The notes beneath the pieces were generated by a model that saw only the letters and a list, made by a program, of their open reading frames with translations, did no database searches and was not told the origin of the DNA. A DNA stretch of 6,630 nucleotides from Balneolales bacterium (GTDB lineage: Bacteria; Bacteroidota; Rhodothermia; Balneolales; Natronogracilivirgulaceae): positions 1-6,630 of the forward strand of contig SLLP01000275.1 of NCBI GenBank assembly GCA_007133995.1. Direction: 5' to 3'. Below, piece by piece: positions 1 to 6,220 of this stretch. Position 1 is the stretch's first letter. The number at the start of each line of letters is the position of its first letter. The translations under genes and the position numbers were made by a program.

Positions 1-17
1 AACTGCACAAAATCTAA

Positions 18-1259
18 ATGGCCCAATCCGATCAAAAAATAAAACCAGCTGATATTTTCGACAAGGCGTATCAGTTTACTGCGGCTGATGATGTCAAGGC
101 GCTGGGGCTTTACCCCTATTTTAAACCATTGACGGATACAGACGGCAATGTCGTGGTAATTGAAGGAAAGGAGGTCATTATGGCCGGGTCCAACAATTAT
201 CTTGGACTCACCAACGATATCAGGTTGATGGAGGCGGCGCAAAAAGCAATCACGAAGTATGGTACCGGATGTACAGGTTCACGATATCTGAATGGTACAC
301 TCGACTTGCACCTTGAGCTGGAAGATAAACTGGCCGGCTTCATGCACAAAGAAAATTGCGTGCTATTCAGCACGGGCTACCAGACCAATGAAGGGGCCAT
401 TCAGACTATTGCCGGACGAAATGATATCATATTCTCCGACAAGGACAACCATGCCTGTATTGTCACCGGAACCCTTCTGTCCAATGGGCGAACCGTGCGT
501 TATTACCATAACGACATGGATCATCTTCGCAAGCTGCTGGAGCGCGAAGGGCCGTCAACAGGGAAGGTCATTGTAAGTGATGGCGTTTTTTCCATGTCAG
601 GCTCCCTTGCCAAAATTCCCGAACTGGTAGCACTGTCCAAAGAATTCAACGCCCGGTTATATCTGGATGATGCACATGCCATTGGTGTGCTCGGTGAAGG
701 CGGACGTGGTTCTGCATCTGCCTTCGGTCTGCTTGATGAAGTGGATCTCATCAGCGGTACCTTTTCAAAATCATTCGCATCTTTAGGTGGCTTTCTTGTC
801 GGTGATCGCTCGATCATTGAATACATCCGGCATCATTCACCGGCACATATTTTCAGCGCATCCATGCCGCCGGCTAATGTTGCTACCGTGCTCAAGGCCC
901 TTGAGCTTCTGCAGGAAGAATCCTGGCGGCTTGACCGGCTTGAAGTAATTTCAAATTACATGCGCAAGGGACTCAAGGAGCTTGGCTTCAATATCTGGAC
1001 GAGCCAGTCACCCATCATCCCGGTGGTCATCGGCGATCTGATGGACTGCCTGAAATTCTGGCGGGATCTTTTTGAGGAAGGTGTTTACGCCAATGCCGTT
1101 GTACCACCGGCGGTTCCGCGCGGACAGTCACTCCTTAGAACCAGTTACATGGCCACACACACCGATGCTCAGCTCGACAGTATTCTCGATGCATTCCGCA
1201 AGGTTGGGATCCAAAGGGGTATCATAGACCGTAACGGTCATTCTCTTATCGAGGCCTGA
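18..1259 (+). CDS. spt: Serine palmitoyltransferase (alpha-oxoamine synthase family)
   Basis: This is a PLP enzyme that condenses L-serine with a long-chain acyl-CoA to 3-ketosphinganine, the first step of sphingolipid synthesis, probably in the cytoplasm or at the inner membrane face. The fold-type I aminotransferase domain fills about residues 45-395. Visible landmarks are GSNNYLGLT (57-65), KYGTGCTGSRYLNGT (80-94), the PLP-stacking His145 in DNHACIV, the cofactor-binding pair Asp217/His220 in LDDAH, and the Schiff-base Lys251 in GTFSKS. Arg374 in LLRTSYMATHT is the likely substrate-carboxylate contact. LYPYF (31-35), SPIIPV (331-336) and MATHT closely resemble Bacteroides Spt as I recall it, which argues against KBL or BioF; no tdh or bio gene is nearby. 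Length is 413 aa versus about 400 for the family, with short extra tails at both ends. The ATG has no Shine-Dalgarno, and a TAA in another frame abuts it at 15-17. The next gene starts 3 nt downstream, so the two are probably one operon. Confidence 0.88.
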   Translation: MAQSDQKIKPADIFDKAYQFTAADDVKALGLYPYFKPLTDTDGNVVVIEGKEVIMAGSNNYLGLTNDIRLMEAAQKAITKYGTGCTGSRYLNGTLDLHLELEDKLAGFMHKENCVLFSTGYQTNEGAIQTIAGRNDIIFSDKDNHACIVTGTLLSNGRTVRYYHNDMDHLRKLLEREGPSTGKVIVSDGVFSMSGSLAKIPELVALSKEFNARLYLDDAHAIGVLGEGGRGSASAFGLLDEVDLISGTFSKSFASLGGFLVGDRSIIEYIRHHSPAHIFSASMPPANVATVLKALELLQEESWRLDRLEVISNYMRKGLKELGFNIWTSQSPIIPVVIGDLMDCLKFWRDLFEEGVYANAVVPPAVPRGQSLLRTSYMATHTDAQLDSILDAFRKVGIQRGIIDRNGHSLIEA

Positions 1260-1262
1260 TCT

Positions 1263-2423
1263 GTGGAAACCGCGTACGAAGAATCATCATCCGGGACCAA
1301 AAATCTGATGGGTGTTGCTTTTGTCTCCACTCCGGAAGAGCTTAAGCAGTTTATAGAGTTTCCTTACCGGCACTACGCTGATGATCCGGTATGGGTTCCA
1401 CCGCTCAAAATGCAGCAGAAAGAACTTCTTGACACCAGCAAAAATCCATTTTTCAAGGATGCGGTAATGGCCATGTTCCTGGCTTATGACAGTGGTGAAG
1501 TGGCCGGTCGCATCGCAGCCATACACAATCACGCCTATAACCGCCATAACAATGAGAATGCCGGTTTTTTTGGATTTTTTGAGTGCAATCAGAACCAGTT
1601 TGTAGCCAATCTGCTGTTTCGTGTTGCCAGGGACTGGCTTAAAATACGGGGATGCACCAGGTTGTTGGGACCCATGAACCCGGGTCTGCTGGACGAAATC
1701 GGAATTCAGATTGATGGTTTTGAACACCGTCCGGCCATAATGATGCCGCATTCGAAAAGATGGTACGATGAAATGATTCAGAATGCCGGTCTCAAGAAGG
1801 AAATAGATCTTTTCGCTTACAAGGTTACCTCAGAGAATGTTCGGGTCGACCGGATGGATCGTGCGTTTGAAATTGTAAAAAAAAGAACTCCCGGATTGAA
1901 AATCCGCAAGGTTAATCTTAAAGCTTTCGATGAGGAAGTGAAGATAATCCATCGAATTTTCAACAAGGCCTGGGCGAAAAACTGGGGCTTCTATGAGGTG
2001 AGTCAGGATGTACTGACCCATCTTGCCAAAGAACTCAAGATGATCATCGACACCGACTTCGCTCATGTCGCAGAGGTCGACGGAGAGCCCGTCGGATTCT
2101 CGATCGCTCTGCCCGATTACAACATGGTTTTTGATAAAATGGATGGGACGCTTTTTCCAACCGGTTTTTTGAAGTTGCTCTGGCATCGACGAAAAATCAA
2201 TGCAATCCGCACGGCACTAATGGGCGTGGTGCCGGAATATCAGGGGCGGGGAATCGACGCTTTGCTAACCAGGGAAGCGATTGTCAACGGCCTGCCCAGA
2301 AACTTCACATCAGCAGAAGTGGGATGGCTTCTGGAAACCAATACCGGAATCCTGAGAGTTGTTGAGCGCTTAGGCGGTTATAAAGAAAAGACTTACCGCC
2401 TGTATGGGCAACCGATAGACTGA
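1263..2423 (+). CDS. GNAT-fold acyltransferase of the YghO / bacterial ceramide synthase-like family
   Basis: This 386-aa soluble-looking protein probably N-acylates the product of the adjacent spt. The N-terminal half carries FPYRHYADDPVWVPPL (33-48), NPFF (61-64), GRIAA (82-86), GFFGFFE (101-107), LGPMNP (135-140) and a GFE.RP block (152-157), which I recognise as the YghO/bCerS-like family. The C-terminal half has a GNAT acyl-CoA-binding segment, GVVPEYQGRGID (321-332, Q-x-x-G-x-G/A-like), and an ending rich in LETN..I.R..E.LGGY..KTYR. Caulobacter bCerS (CCNA_01212) is, from memory, a GNAT-type protein that acylates 3-ketosphinganine before reduction. The start is uncertain. The GTG at 1263 lies 3 nt after the spt stop, with GAGG (1251-1254) at 8 nt spacing. 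An in-frame ATG at 1308 (Met16) begins just where family similarity starts. The acyl-donor and amine specificity cannot be read from the sequence. Family membership is likely; ceramide synthase function is inferred from family and neighbour. Confidence 0.72.
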   Translation: METAYEESSSGTKNLMGVAFVSTPEELKQFIEFPYRHYADDPVWVPPLKMQQKELLDTSKNPFFKDAVMAMFLAYDSGEVAGRIAAIHNHAYNRHNNENAGFFGFFECNQNQFVANLLFRVARDWLKIRGCTRLLGPMNPGLLDEIGIQIDGFEHRPAIMMPHSKRWYDEMIQNAGLKKEIDLFAYKVTSENVRVDRMDRAFEIVKKRTPGLKIRKVNLKAFDEEVKIIHRIFNKAWAKNWGFYEVSQDVLTHLAKELKMIIDTDFAHVAEVDGEPVGFSIALPDYNMVFDKMDGTLFPTGFLKLLWHRRKINAIRTALMGVVPEYQGRGIDALLTREAIVNGLPRNFTSAEVGWLLETNTGILRVVERLGGYKEKTYRLYGQPID

Positions 2424-2426
2424 TTT

Positions 2427-2453
2427 GTAAAAGAGCGTTTTTTTACTTTTTTT
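2427..2453 (+). terminator. Possible AT-rich intrinsic terminator after the spt operon
   Basis: GTAAAAGA (2427-2434) can pair with TTTTTTAC (2439-2446), with one G-U pair, around the loop GCGT (2435-2438). Seven Ts follow directly (2447-2453). It begins 4 nt after the GNAT gene stop, where a terminator is expected. The stem is almost all A-T, so it would be weak, and the T-rich run could instead be promoter upstream DNA for the next gene. Confidence 0.4.
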
Positions 2454-2475
2454 ACCATGTCCCGCAAATATATCG

Positions 2476-2506
2476 TTTGGTGTAATACATCCACTAAATC
2501 TGACCT
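2476..2506 (+). promoter_or_regulatory. Candidate Bacteroidota-type promoter for the E1 gene, close to the ATG
   Basis: TAAATCTG (2495-2502) matches the Bacteroidota -7 element TAnnTTTG at all but one fixed base. TTTG (2476-2479) could be the -33 element, but the 15-nt spacer is shorter than the usual 19-21. Transcription from this box would begin at about the ATG at 2507, leaving little or no leader. The gene has no Shine-Dalgarno, which agrees with this. The call is motif reading only. Confidence 0.27.
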
Positions 2507-4579
2507 ATGACTGTAAAGACATTGACCAGACTGCCTTCGCTGGTTCAGAATAACTCAGATTTCAAGGTACGATCAACTCCGATATCCTCATTTTCACGAG
2601 AAGAGGTGGTTGAAATTTATCGGTACATGTTGTTGGTCAGAAGACTGGATGAAAAGATGCTGATTCTTCTGAAACAGGGGCGTGGTCATTTTCACGTCGG
2701 CTGTTCCGGGCATGAAGCCATCCAGCTTGCCACGGCCTGGTCATTGGAAAAAAAGAAGGACTGGGCATTTCCATACTACCGTGATCTTGCTTTTTCGTTG
2801 GGGTTTGGACTGACATCCAGGGATATCCTCTCATCGCATCTGAGCAAGATGACCGACCCCTCGGCCGGCAGGCAGATGCCGTCCCACTTCAACAGTCGTG
2901 AGCACCATATTGTCTCAGCTTCTAGTGCTATTGGCGCCAATTTCCTTCCCGGTCTCGGGCTTGCACAGGCATCCATGTTAAGGGGGGCCGATGAAGTGAC
3001 TTACATCTCGACTGGTGAAGGTGGAACATCGCAGGGAGTCTTTTTTGAACTGCTCAACTGGGCCAGCAGGTGCAAGGCTCCGGTGGTCATTGTGATCCAG
3101 GACAATAAATATGCCATCAGTGTGCCTGTCAATGAACAGACAAGTAACAAGAGTATTTCCAAGACCGTACGCGGTTTCGAGAATCTGAAAATATTCGAGG
3201 TCGACGGAACCGATTTCTTCAACTCACATGCCGCCATGAAAAAGGCTGTGGAGCGGGCCAGAAAAGGGGATGGCCCCTCTGTTGTACATGCGCACGTCGT
3301 TCGCCTGGTCCCGCACTCCTCATCAGACGACCAGAAAAAATACCGCGATTCAGAGGACCTCGAAAATGATCTGCTGCATGATCCCCTGGAGAAGTTTCGT
3401 CATAAGCTGATTTCCTCGAATATGGCAACCGGAGATGAGCTTGATCAGTTGTCTCGCGATGTGTTTGAGCAGGTCGATAAAGACACGGAATGGTGCATGA
3501 AGCAGAATGACACAAAGCCTGAAGAGGCCCTGCTTAATGTGCTGTCTGAAAATCCGCCTGACCTGAAATTTGAGAAGACATCTCCTTCCGGTGATCCGAT
3601 TGTAATGGTCGATGCCATAAATCACGCCATGGCCGAGGAGATGGAGCGTGACGAGAACATTGTGGTTTTCGGAGAGGATGTCGCTGGCGGCAAGGGCGGT
3701 GTCTTTACGGCTACACGCGGGCTGACCGAGAAATTCGGTGTGAAACGGTGCTACAATTCACCGCTGTCGGAGGCTTCGATTCTGGGTACGGCATGCGGAC
3801 TGGCGATTCACGGTATCAAACCGATAACGGAAATTCAGTTCGGGGACTACATCTGGCCGGCCATGGAGATGATCAAAAACCAGATAGACTCCCTGCGTTA
3901 CAGATCGTACAATCATTTCAGCTGCCCGATGGTCATTCGGGTGCCTGTGGGCGGTTATATCCACGGCGGACTTTGCCACAGTCAGAACATCGAATCCACA
4001 TTCTCACATTTCCCGGGGTTGATGGTGGTGATGCCAAGCAATGCTGCCGACGCCAAGGGAATGCTTAAAACGGCCATCCGAAGCGATGATCCGATCCTGT
4101 TCCTGGAACATAAAGGTCTTTATCGCCAGGGATTTGCCCGACGACCGGAGCCTGCCAATGACTACCTGGTTCCGCTGGGAAAAGCGGCTGTTGTACGTGA
4201 AGGAAGTGACCTGACGATTGTGACCTATGGTGCGTTGGTGCAGAAAGCACTCAATGCTGCAAAAAAGTATGCATCAAAGGGGGTTGAGATCGAAGTCATT
4301 GACATCCGCTCCATGCTTCCGCTGGATTCCGAAACCATTCTCGAGTCGGTAACTAAAACCAATCGCGTACTGGTTTTGCACGAAGATCATGAGTTTATGG
4401 GATTCGGAGCTGAGATCGCTGCCCAGATCGCCGACAAGGCTTTCTCCTATCTGGACGCCCCGGTAAAAAGGGTTGCTGCGAAATTCGCACCTATTCCCTA
4501 CGCACCCCCGCTGGAAAATTATGTCCTTCCTGGAGATGAGGATATTAAAGCTGCGCTTGAAGAGCTGATTCATTATTAA
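2507..4579 (+). CDS. Branched-chain 2-oxo acid dehydrogenase E1, fused alpha and beta subunits
   Basis: This is the thiamine-diphosphate E1 of a 2-oxo acid dehydrogenase complex, which decarboxylates a 2-oxo acid and acylates the lipoyl group of E2. One 690-aa chain joins E1alpha (about 30-345) to E1beta (about 363-690) by a short linker. E1alpha shows the ThDP/Mg motif as GEG (170-172) ending at DN (199-200), then YAISVP and the active-site loop HSSSDD..KYR (270-280). E1beta shows FGEDV (388-392), the ThDP-activating Glu422 in SPLSE, EIQFGDYIWPA (442-452), His491 in CHSQ, and KG.YRQ. GEG rather than GDG, the HSxSDD loop and the EIQF.DYI.PA block are closer to human BCKDHA/BCKDHB than to pyruvate dehydrogenase, so 2-oxoisovalerate and related acids are the likely substrates. 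No E2 or E3 gene is adjacent, so they must lie elsewhere. The ATG at 2507 fits the family N-terminus and has no Shine-Dalgarno. Substrate choice is inferred; the E1 identity is secure. Confidence 0.9.
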   Translation: MTVKTLTRLPSLVQNNSDFKVRSTPISSFSREEVVEIYRYMLLVRRLDEKMLILLKQGRGHFHVGCSGHEAIQLATAWSLEKKKDWAFPYYRDLAFSLGFGLTSRDILSSHLSKMTDPSAGRQMPSHFNSREHHIVSASSAIGANFLPGLGLAQASMLRGADEVTYISTGEGGTSQGVFFELLNWASRCKAPVVIVIQDNKYAISVPVNEQTSNKSISKTVRGFENLKIFEVDGTDFFNSHAAMKKAVERARKGDGPSVVHAHVVRLVPHSSSDDQKKYRDSEDLENDLLHDPLEKFRHKLISSNMATGDELDQLSRDVFEQVDKDTEWCMKQNDTKPEEALLNVLSENPPDLKFEKTSPSGDPIVMVDAINHAMAEEMERDENIVVFGEDVAGGKGGVFTATRGLTEKFGVKRCYNSPLSEASILGTACGLAIHGIKPITEIQFGDYIWPAMEMIKNQIDSLRYRSYNHFSCPMVIRVPVGGYIHGGLCHSQNIESTFSHFPGLMVVMPSNAADAKGMLKTAIRSDDPILFLEHKGLYRQGFARRPEPANDYLVPLGKAAVVREGSDLTIVTYGALVQKALNAAKKYASKGVEIEVIDIRSMLPLDSETILESVTKTNRVLVLHEDHEFMGFGAEIAAQIADKAFSYLDAPVKRVAAKFAPIPYAPPLENYVLPGDEDIKAALEELIHY

Positions 4580-4616
4580 TTCATTTCTTATCCGCATCTT
4601 CTGCTGCACTATAAGA

Positions 4617-4651
4617 TTTCAGTAATCTGTTCACAATTAAGAACTTTGACT
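4617..4651 (+). promoter_or_regulatory. Candidate Bacteroidota-type promoter for fumC, close to the ATG
   Basis: GAACTTTG (4641-4648) matches the -7 element TAnnTTTG at all but the first base. TTTC (4617-4620) sits 20 nt upstream in the place of the -33 TTTG, which is the normal spacing for this promoter type. The box ends 3 nt before the ATG at 4652, so the transcript would start at or near the start codon. No clear terminator separates the E1 gene from fumC, so read-through is also possible. Confidence 0.33.
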
Positions 4652-6049
4652 ATGACAAAATACAGAATTGAAAAAGACTCGATGGGTGAGGTACAGGTGC
4701 CTCAGGATGCATTTTATGCTGCTCAGACCCAGCGGGCGAAAGAAAATTTTCCGATAAGTGAAATGCGCTTTGACCGTGCCTTCATTCAAGCTCTCGGCTA
4801 CGTAAAGCAGGCCTGCGCACTGGTTAATGACGAACTGGGAATGCTTCCCGATAACGTGGCCAAATATATCGTCAAAGCTTCACAGCTGGTGATTGATGGT
4901 GAGCTTGATGAGCACTTCGTTGTGGATGTATTCCAGACCGGTTCCGGCACATCCACCAATATGAACGTGAATGAGGTGATTGCGAACCGCGCCAATTTTC
5001 TTGCACAGCAGGATGGCGTAGACGTGAAAATTCATCCCAACGACCATGTGAATTTCGGTCAGAGTTCCAATGATGTGTTCCCGACAACCATCCGTGTCTC
5101 GGCCCTTCTTGCGGTCAAACAGCAGCTGATCCCGGCACTTGACCATTTGCGCAAGGCATTCTATGACAAAGGCCAGGAGTATGCCGATGTGGTGAAAACC
5201 GGTCGCACCCACCTGATGGATGCGATGCCGCTTACTATCGCACAGCAGTTTGGCGGATATGAGCGGCAGTTGCAGCTCGGAGTAGAGCGGCTTGAATCTG
5301 CACTGGAACGCCTTCGCGAGCTACCGCAGGGAGGTACCGCGATTGGCACGGGAATCAACACCCATGAGGAGTTCGGCAAGCGTTTTGCGCAAAAAGTATC
5401 GGAGCTCACTGGCGAGTCATTTGCCGAGTCTGTCGACCATTTTGAGGCACAGGCAACCGTAGATGCTCCGGTGGAGACCAGCGGACAGCTAAAGACCATT
5501 GCCGTCGGTCTCATGAAGATGGCCAACGATCTGCGCTGGATGAATTCCGGTCCCAACAGCGGACTGGGCGAAGTTCAGCTCAAAGCGCTGCAGCCGGGTT
5601 CGTCGATCATGCCGGGCAAGGTAAATCCGGTGATTGAGGAGTCGGTCACCATGGTTTGCGGCCAGGTCATCGGCAATGATGCGACCATCATGATTGGCGG
5701 GCAGTCAGGCAATTTTGAACTGAATGTGATGCTTCCGGTTGTCGGTTACAACCTGAACCAGAGTATTGTGCTGCTGGCCAACGCTGCCCGCAATTTTGCC
5801 AATCAGTCGGTGTCCGGCATAATCGTCAAGAAGGATGATATCGCTGACAAGATTGGAAAAAACCCGATTCTTGTGACGGCGCTCAATCCGATCATCGGCT
5901 ATGATCTGGCGGCAAAAATTGCCAAAACGGCATTTGCCGAAAACAGGCCGCTCAAGGAAGTGGCGCTTGAGATGACTGACCTCTCCGAGGCCGAACTAGA
6001 CAAGGCTCTGGATCCGATTAAAATGACGAAAGGCGGCTTTACCGAGTAA
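4652..6049 (+). CDS. fumC: Class II fumarate hydratase
   Basis: This is the cytoplasmic, iron-independent fumarase that interconverts fumarate and L-malate in the TCA cycle; the family acts as a homotetramer. The three conserved regions that build the shared active site are present: GSGTSTNMNVNEVIANRA (97-114), HPNDHVNFGQSSND (128-141) with the catalytic base His187 in GRTHLMDAMPL, and the signature GSSIMPGKVNP (316-326) with Ser317 and Lys323. These match E. coli FumC His188, Ser318 and Lys324, with a one-residue offset. The 465-aa length is normal for the family (E. coli 467). The ATG at 4652 is preferred over an in-frame TTG at 4646, because MTKYRIEKDSMGEVQVP aligns with the usual N-terminus and the TTG lies inside the promoter-like box. 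Aspartase and argininosuccinate lyase are less likely given the length and the fumarase-type blocks. It follows the E1 gene by 72 nt and ends at a strong terminator. Confidence 0.96.
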   Translation: MTKYRIEKDSMGEVQVPQDAFYAAQTQRAKENFPISEMRFDRAFIQALGYVKQACALVNDELGMLPDNVAKYIVKASQLVIDGELDEHFVVDVFQTGSGTSTNMNVNEVIANRANFLAQQDGVDVKIHPNDHVNFGQSSNDVFPTTIRVSALLAVKQQLIPALDHLRKAFYDKGQEYADVVKTGRTHLMDAMPLTIAQQFGGYERQLQLGVERLESALERLRELPQGGTAIGTGINTHEEFGKRFAQKVSELTGESFAESVDHFEAQATVDAPVETSGQLKTIAVGLMKMANDLRWMNSGPNSGLGEVQLKALQPGSSIMPGKVNPVIEESVTMVCGQVIGNDATIMIGGQSGNFELNVMLPVVGYNLNQSIVLLANAARNFANQSVSGIIVKKDDIADKIGKNPILVTALNPIIGYDLAAKIAKTAFAENRPLKEVALEMTDLSEAELDKALDPIKMTKGGFTE

Positions 6050-6079
6050 AGCAACTGATTCAACAGCTCGACAGCAGTC

Positions 6080-6100
6080 GGCAGTTGAAACACTGCCTTT
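6080..6100 (+). repeat. Small hairpin downstream of fumC
   Basis: GGCAGT (6080-6085) and ACTGCC (6092-6097) form a 6-bp stem with a 6-nt loop, followed by only three Ts. It may help stop transcription or protect the fumC 3' end, but it is too weak to call a terminator alone. The larger terminator hairpin begins 14 nt after the stem. Confidence 0.35.
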
Positions 6101-6110
6101 ATGTTAATAT

Positions 6111-6156
6111 CACCCGGTTTGGCGATTACTATGATCGTTGATCCGGGTGTTTTTTT
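6111..6156 (+). terminator. Intrinsic terminator of fumC
   Basis: CACCCGG (6111-6117) pairs with CCGGGTG (6143-6149). After a single U-U mismatch the stem continues inward with weaker A-U and G-U pairs and then CGAT (6123-6126) with ATCG (6134-6137), closing a 7-nt loop. A run of seven Ts (6150-6156) follows directly. The layout is that of a rho-independent terminator on the + strand. No T-run follows on the - strand, so it is not clearly bidirectional and would not serve the converging ctaB gene. Confidence 0.82.
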
Positions 6157-6220
6157 ATTGGCCGGACGTATCCGGTTGAAAGGCTGTAAACAGCTGTAAG
6201 TTGGCGGCCGAGATAAAAAA

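Noticed and set aside
292..576. Open frame on the + strand inside spt
   Set aside because: It lies wholly inside a well-conserved enzyme in another frame, and its translation shows no recognisable domain.
18..1259. Reading the first gene as 2-amino-3-ketobutyrate CoA ligase (Kbl) or 8-amino-7-oxononanoate synthase (BioF)
   Set aside because: All belong to the alpha-oxoamine synthase family, but the LYPYF, LNGTLDLH, HNDMD, SPIIP and MATHT blocks follow Bacteroides Spt, no tdh or biotin gene is adjacent, and the next gene looks like a ceramide-synthase-type acyltransferase.
3219..3625. Antisense open frames under the E1 gene
   Set aside because: They are shadows of a GC-balanced coding sequence. 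Their translations are rich in His, Arg and Ser with no family features and overlap one another.
3748..4068. + strand frame of 106 codons inside the E1beta region
   Set aside because: It is out of frame with the conserved E1beta domain, and its translation has no recognisable features.
2507..4579. Reading the fused E1 as pyruvate dehydrogenase or transketolase
   Set aside because: The GEG motif, HSxSDD loop and EIQFGDYIWPA block fit BCKDH E1 better. The domain order alpha then beta and the linker do not fit transketolase. PDH-like activity is not formally excluded.
4586..4616. Inverted repeat TCTTAT / ATAAGA between the E1 gene and fumC as a terminator or operator
   Set aside because: Only six A-T-rich pairs with a 19-nt loop and no T-run follow; such a repeat is expected by chance.
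5161..5556. 131-codon antisense frame under fumC
   Set aside because: It is Ser/Arg/Pro/Cys-rich without recognisable motifs, and the sense strand is a conserved fumarase over the same bases.
6162..6175. CCGGA-CGTA-TCCGG palindrome as a terminator or protein-binding site
   Set aside because: It is a short 5-bp stem without a T-run on either strand and occurs once; there is not enough to name a function.
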